A DNA stretch of 64,000 nucleotides from JBHHUI01 sp965248775 (GTDB lineage: Bacteria > Chloroflexota > Anaerolineae > Anaerolineales > JBHHUI01). Shown here one piece after another: positions 34,795 through 44,303 of this stretch (position 1 is the stretch's first letter; each line of letters opens with the position of its first letter). The position numbers and the translations under genes are program-made. The DNA lies in assembly GCA_965248775.1 (NCBI GenBank), contig OZ252150.1:4402001-4466000 (forward strand). The letters run 5' to 3'. The notes beneath the pieces were generated by a model. That model was not told the DNA's origin, made no database searches, and was given only the letters and a program-made list of their open reading frames with translations.

Positions 34795-35040
34795 GTTTAG
34801 CTCGCTGAATTTGTTTGTCAAGAGTTGAATCTATATTGGCTCAGGTCGTGGCCGAACCTGTGTTCGGTAAGTGCTTGTTCTGTCGGCAGTCTTCAGAAGG
34901 ACTAATACCATCTCAATCATTGGTCGTTTTCACGAAACATTCGCTCGATGTCCTCGACGTCATCCTGCTCCACGATCTCCTGAGGCAGATAAGCAATAGA
35001 TGACTCGCTGGTCTATATCAGGAACGACTTTTTGCCGCGC

Positions 35041-35069
35041 TTGACGTTTAGCGTTACGCGCTATATACT
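35041..35069 (+). promoter_or_regulatory. higBA promoter with operator
   Basis: TTGACG (35041-35046), exactly 17 bases, TATACT (35064-35069); start codon six bases later, so the transcript is leaderless. TAGCG/CGCTA arms (35049-35053, 35059-35063) sit between the boxes as a likely HigA operator. Confidence 0.72.
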
Positions 35070-35075
35070 TTTGAT

Positions 35076-35357
35076 GTGATCAGGTCGTTCAAGGATGAAG
35101 AAACCGAGAAGATATTTAACCGCCAACGTTCGCGAAAGTTGCCCCAAAACATTCAGCAAACCGCTCTACGCAAATTGCGAATGTTAAAGAACGCCAAGTC
35201 AGTGCAAGATTTACGCGCTCCACGCGGCAACCGTTTGGAAAAGCTATCCGGCGAGCGCAAAGGACAGCACAGCATCCGGATAAACGACCAATGGCGTATC
35301 TGTTTCAGATGGAGCAGTGGTGACTCTAACGAGGTGGAGATCACGGATTATCACTAG
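35076..35357 (+). CDS. higB: HigB-family toxin (second copy)
   Basis: 93 residues from a GTG six bases after the -10 box. RSFKDEETEKIFNRQRSRKL, RAPRGNRLEKLSGERKGQ, HSIRINDQWRICFRW and EVEITDYH are standard HigB motifs. Sequence identity to the protein at 13166-13456 is moderate, so this is an independent module, not a recent duplicate. The antitoxin starts 11 bases downstream. Confidence 0.9.
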   Translation: MIRSFKDEETEKIFNRQRSRKLPQNIQQTALRKLRMLKNAKSVQDLRAPRGNRLEKLSGERKGQHSIRINDQWRICFRWSSGDSNEVEITDYH

Positions 35358-35368
35358 GAGAACATCGG

Positions 35369-35680
35369 ATGGCTAAAGCAGAAAAATTGCTCCCGGTTCA
35401 TCCCGGCGAAGTTTTACAAGAAGAATTCCTGAAGCCACTGCAGCTCAGTCAGAATCGACTGGCGCTGGCGGTTGGAGTCCATGCGCGCCGCATCAACGAG
35501 ATTGTGCTGAAAAAACGACGCGTGACGGCGGATACGGCTTTACGGCTGGCGAAGTTCTTCGGTACATCACCGGAATTCTGGATGGGATTGCAGGCAGACT
35601 ACGATCTGGACCTTGCTGAAGACGCCCTAGGCGATCGGCTAGAGCACGAAGTAAAGACCTATACAGCGATAACAGGATAA
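35369..35680 (+). CDS. higA: HigA-family antitoxin (second copy)
   Basis: 103 residues: HPGEVLQEEFLKPLQLSQNR with the helix-turn-helix LALAVGVHARRINEIVLKKR and TSPEFWMGLQADYDLDLAED. It is the second gene of the pair with the HigB toxin, and probably binds the palindrome between -35 and -10 upstream. Confidence 0.9.
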   Translation: MAKAEKLLPVHPGEVLQEEFLKPLQLSQNRLALAVGVHARRINEIVLKKRRVTADTALRLAKFFGTSPEFWMGLQADYDLDLAEDALGDRLEHEVKTYTAITG

Positions 35681-36304
35681 GTCCAGCCCCTCGTCATTCA
35701 GTTGCGCGCCAGGTGGCAAGAGAGACGCCACTCAACGATGCGAAATGCGAGCTACTGACCTTTGAAATATTAATGTCCGTTTCTGACTTGTGAACACGTG
35801 GGAATACAGAGAAGATATACGCGGATTCTGTCATTCCTGCCGGACATTATTTATTCAAATCTCAGTAACATCTGCGTGCAGGCGACACGCCATCGGCGTG
35901 AAGAAATACGGGGCTCATTCCTCTTTTAAAGCTTGGGTTATTAAACCGTCATGGCCCTCGCCCGGTGTGCGCCTGACGCCTAGCGGTGGCCTGCTCCTGT
36001 CGCCGGTTGCCAAAGCTTGCTTCTATCCGTAAGTCTCAGATGGAAGCCCCTTCCAGTCTGAGTCGTCAATTGCTCTTGTCAGTAGTTGACGGCTTTTGTT
36101 TATCTAGTGTGAGGCGGTCGTATCAAACAGAAAACCGGTTTTTCCCAGCAGCGAAGGACAGACAAAGTCCGCGCAAAACAAGCTACAAAGGGCTCGAGCT
36201 TTCTGCTGCATACCTAATCTTGGTTCGCGCATATCATCGAAATTGGGTCCGGCAGTCGATTTCGAATTCGCGAAGCAACAGCAATTTCAAGAAGGGATAG
36301 ACAG
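35681..36304. other. gene-free stretch before the serine recombinase
   Basis: 624 bp with no convincing coding signal on either strand. It holds a small CACGCC/GGCGTG hairpin near 35890-35905. It could contain the left end of the integrated element, but I see no match to the right junction inside comM. Confidence 0.4.
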
Positions 36305-38307
36305 ATGAGACAGACGCTCTACAGGCCAGCTTCCGATATCGCTGAGACGTTCGCGATCCCCGACTCAACCACACATCTTCCTGTAACTCGCCCGATTGCT
36401 ATCTATTACCGTCAATCTACAGACGCACAGGTCGGCAATATTTCCACTGCCCTCCAAACTGTGGATATGGTTGAGCACGTACAGAAGCTAGGATGGCAGG
36501 AGAAAGATATCGATTTGATTGATATGGATGCCGGCTTCAGCGGGTCGAAAAAGATTTATGAACGACCCGGAATGAAGAAACTCTTCGAAATGATTACCGA
36601 AGGCAAAATCGGTGCGCTGGCCTGTCAGGATGAGGACCGGCTTTTTCGAGACATCACACAGATTGAGGTCAATATCTTTATTGAAGCGTGTCGCAAGGCG
36701 GGCGTATTGGTTATCACGCCGACAATGACGTATGACTTTGCTAACCCTGCCGTTGGCGTGTGGCAAATAAAACAATTCAGATTCAAATCCGAAATGGCAG
36801 CAGAGTATATAAATGCTTATGTGAAGGGAAGACTGCATAAGGCAAAGCGACGACTAATGATGGAGGGGCGGTGGGCCGGATCGGGAATCCCATCGGGTTT
36901 CATGGTAGACATGATTGGCGCCGCTTCGTAGAGTTTGAGCCGTACGCCGAGGTAGTTAGGGAGTATTTCCGAATGTTCGTAGCCAGCGGTGGAAATCTGC
37001 GAGCAACTAATATACATATCGTTGAAAATGGTCCGTATTACCCCGACCCGGAGGTCTGTAAGCCTCCCGAAGGTTACAAAGTCGTATGTCGAATTCGAAA
37101 GGTAGGGAAGGGCTATTGTCCTGGCAGAATGGGTCTCAGAGGCATCCTCACACAAGCAGCCTACGTTGGTCATTGGGCAGTAAACAGGGTCATCGTGAGA
37201 TGGGACAACCACCCCGTGATTGTTCCGAAAGACCTATTTATGCAGGCATTCAATTACCTGTCACCGGTGACGTTACGTGGCCAGAAGAATGCGGAATTCA
37301 GATCGCGGCAGGAACATCGGCGCCCCTCGCTTGAAATTCGTCGAACTGTCGAGAACCCATTGTTGTCGGGAATGCTAGTGACCGGGATAGACGGCAAGAT
37401 GCGAAACGTGGGTACCCGTTGGATCAAATTAGCCAAGGCGTATTCCTACGCTATCAATGCACCCTATCCAAGTGAGCTAATGGTGTGGAGCAAGCGGGCA
37501 ACATATCTAGACAAAGCTGTTACGGAACTCGTGCTCAGTAAACTTCGTGACACGTTTGATACGAACGCCTGGGCTGAAGCACTTAAATCTGTCTCAAAAG
37601 AGAAGGGCAAACAAAGGTACATCCAGGAAAAACGACTCGAAGCAATTCAGACCGTAATGCACAACTTGCTGGAAAGCCTCGAAACTCTGACAAGTCCAGA
37701 TATGGTCAATGCAGCCCAAGCTCGATACGAAGATGCTAAGACTGAACATGAACGCATCGTTGCAGAACTACAAGTTGCTAATCTCGAAGAGCAGCAATTG
37801 GAGGCGCTGAACAGTCTAAAGAATAAGTGTGGCCCGGCGATTGAAAATTGGCCTAACATGACTCGAGAGGAAAAACGGGTAGTCTTGCACGCGCTAATTG
37901 ATCGTATTGAGGTATCCCCTCTCCCCCTTCGAGGAGTGCATATCGTGGTCTGGTGGAGAGATAGAAGCTCCGACGAATTCTCTCTGTCTAAGCAGGCTTC
38001 GACTTATACTCAGTGGATTCCGCAGGCCGCAGAGCGGCTATTGGAGCTCGTGGAAGCAGGCGCTTCACAATTGGAGATAGCCCGAGAATTTCCCAAGAGG
38101 CGTTGGACTATGATCAGGAACAAATACTACCATGAGAAGAATTGTGGAATAAAGGTCAATCCCAAGCCAATCAGGGATTATGAATCGTATTTAGACTATC
38201 TAAAACGGGTGGGGGCAGAGCCCGATTCTACCCATTCAGATAACTCTCTGACGCAACGAGGTTCTGATGTTCAAAAAGAAAAAATACGCCTCGATGCGCC
38301 AGGCTGA
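36305..38307 (+). pseudogene. large serine recombinase, frameshifted
   Basis: Frame 1 (208 codons, to 36931) carries the resolvase catalytic domain: IAIYYRQSTDAQVGNISTAL with nucleophile Ser38, DMDAGFSGSKKIYERPGMKK, and CQDEDRLFRDITQIEVNIFI with the conserved Arg. Near 36910 one base is missing; the next frame continues DWRRFVEFEPYAEVVREYFR to 38307 with the recombinase domain, coiled-coil (KRLEAIQTVMHNLLESLETL) and C-terminus. The zinc-ribbon cysteines of typical large serine recombinases are not seen. Its last ~80 bp overlap the broken end of comM, which suggests it catalysed the integration there. Confidence 0.8.
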
Positions 38308-39199
38308 TCTCGCTTGGACGTGGCCAGTTGCCGCCACCCACCAGCCCGGCGTGAGAAATTGTATGGTGTGGCGCGCGGAACGGACGTTGTTGCAAGAGGT
38401 GAGTATCTTCTGGCAGTTGATCTGCGATGGAGTAAACATGCGTTACGTCCAGGGCTTCTTCGAACGAGAGGCGCGGAAGAATGGAGGGCAAGGCGCGCGC
38501 CATGAGAGTTTTTCCTGCGCCTGGCGGGCCGGACAGGATTACATTGTGGCCACCGGCAGCTGCAATCTCCAGCGCACGTTTGACCTGTTCCTGCCCGCGT
38601 ACCTCTTGGAAATCAGTGACCCCATTCAGTTCTGTGACTGATGTTGTGCCGTTTGGGGGTTTGATCGTCTGGGGCGCTATTGCGTCGTAGCCGTTCAGAT
38701 GGCTGACCAGCGCAGACAAATTCTGGACGGGAATGACTTCGATTTCTGGTACGAGGGCAGCCTGGGGCGCATCCATCGCCGGTAGAAAGAGTTTTTTGAA
38801 TCCGTCTGCCCGCACCCGCGCTGCCATTGCCAGGATCCCCCGTACGTGGCGCACAGTTCCATCCAGCGACAACTCGACAACCACCATTGCACCTTCCAGG
38901 CTCTCCGGAGGTAGTTGGCCGGAGGCGATCAGCGCGCCGACGGCGATTGGAAGATCGTAAGCCGGTCCTTCTTTGCGGACGTTTGCAGGGGCAAGGTTTA
39001 CAGTGAGGCGATGTCCGGGGACGAATAAGCCTGAGTTTTTGATGGCGGCCTGTACGCGGTCGCGGGATTCCACTACCGCTGCATCCGGCAGCCCCACGAT
39101 AACGAATGAGCGCAGGCCACGGTTTTCGTGATCGACTTCGACCTCAATGAGGGTCGCGTCCATGTCAACGACGGCGCACGAGTAAACCCTGGCTAACAT
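38228..39199 (-). pseudogene. comM: ComM/YifB-type Mg-chelatase-like ATPase, truncated
   Basis: The first ~310 codons are normal: MLARVYSCAVVDMDATLIEV (chelatase-like N-domain), SGPPGAGKTLMARALPSILP (Walker A) and HAGLVGGGNWPRPSEISLAH leading into RGVFFL. There the expected DELPEF motif is replaced by FEHQNLVASESYLNG, encoded by the 3' end of the recombinase region, so the reading frame crosses the junction at about 38275. The C-terminal ~200 residues (Walker B onward) are absent from the window. ComM is a helicase for branch migration during natural transformation; this copy must be inactive. Confidence 0.88.
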
Positions 39200-39455
39200 T
39201 GACTCAGTGAGTCGGGGAGATTCTTGCTTCTTCCAAATCGCTCATCTCTCCAGTAGTTCCAAAAAGCATCGCGCAGTAGAAACATATTCTCTCTGTGGTT
39301 GGAGCAGGCCGATTTGTGGTGTTGCCATTGCGTGCAATACGCGCAGAGAACGATTGATGTCAGAATGGTTTGCTGTCACGCTGGCTTCTTTGACAGAAAT
39401 AATTGTAATTTCTAGTATATTCGCAGTCGATGAAGAGTCAAATTGCTGGCTTTGA

Positions 39456-40205
39456 CTATTGGCTTTCAAATTCCCAAAGCGGTCGGGTACCCACGTCAAC
39501 GCCGCCATCCACATTCAGGACTTGACCGGTTACCCAAGCTGCTTCGTCGCTTGCAAGGTAAAGCGCAGCATGAGCGATGTCTTCCGGGTGGCCGGTTCGT
39601 GCGAGGCTGGGGATGGGTTTCACCTCTCCAACCGCGAGTGGTGCTCGGAAAAGCCCGCCGCCTATGCAGTTGACGCGAATGTCGTCGGGATAGAATTCCA
39701 GCGCCAGACTCTGGCTTAACCCGATCACGCCACCCTTCGCTGCCCCGTACGAGGGATTGCCCGCTTGGCGCACGCTGAAACTCGCTGCAATGGTTACAAT
39801 TGCCCCACCGCCGCGTAGATGTGGGCGGGCCGCCTGTGTCAGGTTAAATAATCCATCGAGGGTATTGGTGATCGCGAGTTGCCAGAACTCATTATCAATA
39901 TCGGAATACGCTTTGGAGGGTGTGAAGAAACCACCTGCTCCATAGTACAGAATATCGAGGCTGCCCCAGCGTTCCACGATTTCTGTGACAACGCGCTCGG
40001 CGGTGGCACGCTCGGTGAGATCGCCTGACATTGCCAGAGCCTCGCCGCCCGCAGCCGTGATCCGATTGGCCGTCTCTTCACCTTTGGTTGCATCACGAGC
40101 GATCACTCCAACCCGTGCGCCTTCCTGCGCAAAGAGCAATGCAGTCGCACGTCCCATGCCGGGGCCAGCCCCACCAAGCAGGGCAACTTTGCCTTTTAAT
40201 CTCAT
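39456..40205 (-). CDS. short-chain dehydrogenase/reductase
   Basis: 249 residues from MRLKGKVALLGGAGPGMGRA (the frame opens 20 codons earlier). GGAGPGMG dinucleotide-binding loop, NAG-equivalent YYGAGGF, catalytic Ser in AASFSV, Tyr/Lys in SYGAAKGG, and the C-terminal DVGTRP motif of classical SDRs. Likely uses NAD(P) to oxidise or reduce an alcohol or carbonyl. A hairpin at 40267-40299 lies just upstream of its start. Confidence 0.9.
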   Translation of the reverse strand: MRLKGKVALLGGAGPGMGRATALLFAQEGARVGVIARDATKGEETANRITAAGGEALAMSGDLTERATAERVVTEIVERWGSLDILYYGAGGFFTPSKAYSDIDNEFWQLAITNTLDGLFNLTQAARPHLRGGGAIVTIAASFSVRQAGNPSYGAAKGGVIGLSQSLALEFYPDDIRVNCIGGGLFRAPLAVGEVKPIPSLARTGHPEDIAHAALYLASDEAAWVTGQVLNVDGGVDVGTRPLWEFESQ

Positions 40206-40266
40206 CTTGGATGCCTTTGTTTGGTAACGTTTTGGAGCGGAGATTATAACCTGCGAAGTAAACAAT

Positions 40267-40299
40267 AAGACCTCCCCGTGTGACGATCTGGGAGGTCTT
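40267..40299. terminator. hairpin between the S41-type and SDR genes
   Basis: AAGACCTCCC (40267-40276) and GGGAGGTCTT (40290-40299) are perfect complements around a 13-base loop. It could end the minus-strand transcript from the S41 gene, although the following bases are not a long T-run. Confidence 0.5.
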
Positions 40300-40380
40300 C
40301 AGGTGCCTGGCACTTGAAATATCAATTCGGCAAGTGTTCTCCGATGGCCCAACTTGAATGAGACAAGTGCCAGGCACCTG
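40300..40380. repeat. 81-bp palindromic repeat, copy 1
   Basis: Ends CAGGTGCCTGGCACTTG and CAAGTGCCAGGCACCTG are perfect 17-bp inverted repeats, with an internal GATGGCC. An 83-bp relative lies at 50888-50970 with the same ends and a conserved inner block (AAGT..TC..CGATGGCC..AA.TTGA.TG.GA.A). Both are intergenic. Confidence 0.72.
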
Positions 40381-40389
40381 AACCTAGCG

Positions 40390-41634
40390 CTAACTACTGC
40401 TTGACAGAATTGCCAGAGCCCGGTCAATCAATGCATCATTGTTAGCGCTCACAGAATCCCAGCCAATATCCATCTGGATATTTGGATGCACGCCGCTCAG
40501 GCTGATGTCGCGGCCATCCGGCGACTGATAAGAAGAAAGCGCGTAGAAAACCTCGGAGCCATCCGGTAACATGATGTGATTGAAATTTACGACACTTCCG
40601 GGAGAGGTTTGGCCGATAAGGACTGCTCGTCCTGTGGCCTGTAAGGCTTCTGCAAATATTTCAGAAGCGCCCTGTGTATCCGGCCCGATGAGTATCGCCA
40701 GCGGCAGGCTCTGCGAATTCAATATGTCCCGACCCTCGATTGCAATCGGGGTTGTCCCCTCGCGGCTGTAGAGTGCACCCATCTGACCGGTACCGAACAA
40801 AGAAAGCATTTCTGCGATGGGCCAGTTGGCAGAGGAGTGAGCCACGCGTAGATCTACGATCAGGCCATTTAGCGACTCGTCTTCCAGTCGTTCAAAGCCC
40901 TGCAACACGAGGTCTGCCAATTCGTCTCCAGCGGAGACCGGAAACAGAAAATACCCAACGCCATCGTTCGGAAAATAACGCAGGCTGAGTTGATCGTTGG
41001 CCGCCAACCTTCCGCGAATCACTTCCACTTCGCGTGTTGCCCCTTCGGGCGTGCGTAGGTCCAAAATGACTGGTGTGCCCGATGGACCCCGTACACGTTG
41101 TACAACCTGCTCCCCTTCATCCCTCGATATGGGAATGCCATCCACACCCAAAATCGATTCGTGTGCTAGCAGCCCCGCTCGTTCGGCTGGCGAGTCTGGC
41201 ATGACAGCCAACAGCACCACGTGGGGGACCGGTTCTTCGATGTAAGAGACAAAAGCCCCGATGCCTTCATACGTGGCCGTCCGGGCGAGGTCAGCCTCAA
41301 TCCGGTCGGCACGGACTCGATAGGTGAGTGTATTCTCTGGGAAGCTGCTAACTACATCTGTCAGCAATAACTCAAATTCTTCGTCTGTGATTCCGACTTC
41401 GATGCGCCGACGGGTGACGATACCCAATTCCACCGGGTCTGTGTCGCCGAAATCGAAATACAAATAGTTATCCTGGATGCCTTCCCAGAGGGTGTTGAAA
41501 GTATGCAGCTGTCGTTGGGCGGGTTCATTAGTAGGGAAAGGGATAGGCAGACTAACAGCATCTTCGCCGCCACAGGCTGCCAGAAGAATTCCCAAGATAA
41601 GGCTACCGACAATCAATTTCCGAATATCAGACAT
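40390..41634 (-). CDS. S41-type (C-terminal processing) peptidase homologue, probably inactive
   Basis: 414 residues. Lipobox LLAAC (Cys21) makes it a lipoprotein. N-terminal helical part, PDZ domain ~118-200 (GIGAFVSYIEE, AVMPDSPAERAGLLAHESIL, DGIPIS, VRGPSGTPV), then the S41 core: VGYFLFPVSAGDELADLVLQ, LAILIGPDTQGASEIFAEAL, ATGRAVLIGQTSPGSVVNF, LPDGSEVFYA. Aligned without gaps to the CtpA pattern, the catalytic Ser is Gly322 and the catalytic Lys is Ser347. If correct, it cannot cleave and may act as a PDZ-type binding protein at the outer face. Confidence 0.82.
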   Translation of the reverse strand: MSDIRKLIVGSLILGILLAACGGEDAVSLPIPFPTNEPAQRQLHTFNTLWEGIQDNYLYFDFGDTDPVELGIVTRRRIEVGITDEEFELLLTDVVSSFPENTLTYRVRADRIEADLARTATYEGIGAFVSYIEEPVPHVVLLAVMPDSPAERAGLLAHESILGVDGIPISRDEGEQVVQRVRGPSGTPVILDLRTPEGATREVEVIRGRLAANDQLSLRYFPNDGVGYFLFPVSAGDELADLVLQGFERLEDESLNGLIVDLRVAHSSANWPIAEMLSLFGTGQMGALYSREGTTPIAIEGRDILNSQSLPLAILIGPDTQGASEIFAEALQATGRAVLIGQTSPGSVVNFNHIMLPDGSEVFYALSSYQSPDGRDISLSGVHPNIQMDIGWDSVSANNDALIDRALAILSSSS

Positions 41635-41669
41635 ATCGTATATTCCCGTAAGTTTTCGACTCTGTTAGG

Positions 41670-42812
41670 CTACTGAATATCCCAGGGCGCAACACCCGTT
41701 CGGCTCGCGAGCGATTCCAGGATGGGCGGTGCTAGTTCTGGGAGAACATCTGCCATCATGCGCAGAATGCCGAAACAGCCCGCGAGCATCATGTCGCCAA
41801 ATGGTACCGCGAAATAAGGCCGGTGACGTGAATCCGTCATGAGAGTACGGCGCGGGCCGGTAACGACGACACCCCACTCGCCATCCAAAGGGAGGGCTTC
41901 TTGCTCGTAAACCAGCGCGCCATGCCCCATATCATCAAAGACGTCCTCGTGGCGCAGCGATGAATCAGCGAGCGCTGTCAACAAATCGTCCAAACGCGCA
42001 CAATCGATCTCGCCGGTGTGATGCTCAAATACCCCTTCGATGCCGCCCGCACGGTTAAGCCGAAAGGCGAGCGTGTGGAAGTTGCCTACATTTGAAATGA
42101 GAACCCGTTCGCGTTGTTGCACAACCGGGTCGAGTAAAGCGCCCAGGACTGCCGCCGGCGCTGTGTCTGTCACAACCAATGGCGCGTCACCAGTGTAGCT
42201 CGCGACTACAGCTTGCAGGCGCGTCATAATTGCGGGAACTTCATGGGCCTTAAAAGCAAATGCCGACAGGCGGTTGTGCGCCCGAATGCGTTCGTCGAGA
42301 TAGTCGAAACGAAACTGGCGGTCGGAATAATCCGGCGGCGCATTGCCGTGATCGAAGACTGCGACACCGATCGCATCGACTTCGAGTGTATAACCAAAGG
42401 CGTCAAGCGCAGCAGCAATGCGACCGAAGTCGAAGTCGCGTAATTCAATTGCTGCCGTGTTAGAACGAGCATTCAGTTGCGCCGCCTCGTCAGTGCTTAC
42501 AAGTGTAAGGCCGATCTCCTGCTGGACGTAGTCGAGGTCGTCGTTGAAAGAGCGAGCGGCCTGTGGTGTGGCATAAGCGGGTAAGCCAGCGCGGATGTGG
42601 GCTTCCACTGCCCAATGGCTTGGGCCACCACCCATGACGACCCCCGTTAGCATGAGTTCTTCCCGAGCGCGCGTGGCCTGCTCCACACGCTGCGCAATCA
42701 TCATGGTTGGTGATGGAACCACCAACTTGAAGCCGTTCTCAATATCCAGTTGTGAATCGAATAGGAAAATATCCTGCGTGCCGGTACCGACGTCAACGGT
42801 CAGAATTCTCAA
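41670..42812 (-). CDS. DUF1786-family protein
   Basis: 380 residues: MRILTVDVGTGTQDIFLFDS at the N-terminus (an actin/hexokinase-like phosphate loop), VGVVMGGGPSHWAVEAHIRA-type segments, VAVFDHGNAPPDYSD, LVVTDTAPAAVLGALLDPV and NVGNFHTLAFRL. These are hallmarks of DUF1786 proteins, sometimes annotated as pyruvate-formate-lyase-activating without evidence. The fold suggests an ATPase of the ASKHA group. Neighbours are the S41-type protein and the ferredoxin reductase gene, all on the minus strand. Confidence 0.78.
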   Translation of the reverse strand: MRILTVDVGTGTQDIFLFDSQLDIENGFKLVVPSPTMMIAQRVEQATRAREELMLTGVVMGGGPSHWAVEAHIRAGLPAYATPQAARSFNDDLDYVQQEIGLTLVSTDEAAQLNARSNTAAIELRDFDFGRIAAALDAFGYTLEVDAIGVAVFDHGNAPPDYSDRQFRFDYLDERIRAHNRLSAFAFKAHEVPAIMTRLQAVVASYTGDAPLVVTDTAPAAVLGALLDPVVQQRERVLISNVGNFHTLAFRLNRAGGIEGVFEHHTGEIDCARLDDLLTALADSSLRHEDVFDDMGHGALVYEQEALPLDGEWGVVVTGPRRTLMTDSRHRPYFAVPFGDMMLAGCFGILRMMADVLPELAPPILESLASRTGVAPWDIQ

Positions 42813-42872
42813 AGGCAGCCTTGCTCTGCGTTCGCCCGATGCGCAATTTGCAATTGGGCTATCATCGCGCGA

Positions 42873-44303
42873 TTAGCCTGATGTAGTCAAACGATCGAGC
42901 GCCGCTTGCATTTCCACGATACTGGTGTACTTGATGCGCGGGCGATCTTGGGCAGCCCCTTTTGCAACTTCCAATTCATCTAGACGTTGCCAATCGCCAT
43001 ATGAGAAATGATCGGGTCGGCGCTGTTGCACTAACGTTTCAATACTTGCTATTTCTGGATTGATGGGCAGCAGATGCCGACCGGCAGCCAGGTCTTCCAT
43101 CATAAGCTCAACGGTTTCTGCGGCATCCGGTTTGTTTGTGCCGATCACTCCGGAGGGGCCACGTTTGATCCAGCCAGTGGCATATTCTCCGAGGACCGGA
43201 GAATCAGTCTCCGGATCGAGCACCCGACCATCCTGATTGAGAATCACACCCCAATCGTCCCGAAAGGGCACTCCCTCCAGTGGCACGCCACGGTAACCAA
43301 TTGAGCGGAAAACGAGGCCAACATCCAAGTCTTCGAAATGCTCGGTTGCACGCGGCCGGAGTGTACCTGCCTCGGTCTTATAAAGTTCATTGTGGACCAG
43401 GCGCATGCGGGTGACACGTCCGGATTCGTCGCCGCCCAATTCAGTCGGCGATACGAGGAACCGCACGATAAGCTTGCGCTCTTTGCCAGATGATTGCTGG
43501 CCGGCATAACTCTGGAGGATCTCGACTTTCCTTTTTGTAACGCGATCGCCCTCGCTATCGAGCATCTCCTGACTGAGTGGATCAAGTGTGGCCTCGGCAG
43601 GCAGTGTGACGGCATGCGCGCCCTCCATTTCGCCGATTTCTTTAATTTCTGGATTGGTGAAGGCAGCTTGGGCTGGTCCACGCCTTCCGATCAAATACAC
43701 CGTCTTGATTTGGCTATTGATCAACGCCTCCAATGCGTAATCGGCGATGTCGGTCGCACGGAGCTCCGCCTCTGTACGGCAGAGAATGCGAGCTACATCA
43801 ATCGCTACATTTCCTACTCCAATCACAGCGGCCGCCTTCTGCGATAGATCATACTGGCAATCGCGGTAATCCGGATGGCCGTTATACCAAGCGACAAACT
43901 CTGTCGCGGCATGGCTGTTCTGTAGATCGATACCCGGAATATTTAATCGTTTGTCAGTTTGCGCGCCAGTGGCATAAATAATTTGATGGTAATGGTTTCG
44001 CAGATCATCGACGAATATGTCTTTGCCTAGTTCGACAAAACCAAAGAAGCGGAAGCGTGCATTGGAAGCAATGCGGTCGTAGGCTTTCGTGACGGATTTG
44101 ATTTTGGGATGGTCAGGAGCTACACCGTGGCGGACGAGGCCGAAGGGCGTCGGCAAGCGATCGTACATATCAACTTCAACGACTATGTTTTTGCGTTTCA
44201 GTAAATGGCCGGCGGCGTAGAAGCCTGCCGGGCCGCTACCAATAATAGCAACACGCAAAGGTTGTGTTTCGGTGCCGGGATGGGCGGAGGATTTATTCGT
44301 CAT
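42873..44303 (-). CDS. ferredoxin/adrenodoxin-type NADP reductase
   Basis: 476 residues from MTNKSSAHPG at 44303, chosen because its ATG overlaps the stop of the CBS gene (AATGACGAATAA), as expected for translational coupling; the open frame begins at 44342. FAD-binding GSGPAGFYAAGHLL, VDMYDRLPTPFGLVRHGVAP, YATGAQTDKRLNIPG, NADP-binding GVGNVAIDVARILCRTE, and ATGWIKRGPSGVIGTNKPDA are diagnostic of the FprA/adrenodoxin reductase family. It passes electrons between NADPH and a ferredoxin. Confidence 0.93.
   Translation of the reverse strand: MTNKSSAHPGTETQPLRVAIIGSGPAGFYAAGHLLKRKNIVVEVDMYDRLPTPFGLVRHGVAPDHPKIKSVTKAYDRIASNARFRFFGFVELGKDIFVDDLRNHYHQIIYATGAQTDKRLNIPGIDLQNSHAATEFVAWYNGHPDYRDCQYDLSQKAAAVIGVGNVAIDVARILCRTEAELRATDIADYALEALINSQIKTVYLIGRRGPAQAAFTNPEIKEIGEMEGAHAVTLPAEATLDPLSQEMLDSEGDRVTKRKVEILQSYAGQQSSGKERKLIVRFLVSPTELGGDESGRVTRMRLVHNELYKTEAGTLRPRATEHFEDLDVGLVFRSIGYRGVPLEGVPFRDDWGVILNQDGRVLDPETDSPVLGEYATGWIKRGPSGVIGTNKPDAAETVELMMEDLAAGRHLLPINPEIASIETLVQQRRPDHFSYGDWQRLDELEVAKGAAQDRPRIKYTSIVEMQAALDRLTTSG

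Noticed and set aside
34806..35040. Possible C-terminal remnant ending QEIVEQDDVEDIERMFREND on the minus strand
   Set aside because: About 25 codons with antitoxin-like composition but no start, no family match I can support, and no partner; too little to annotate.
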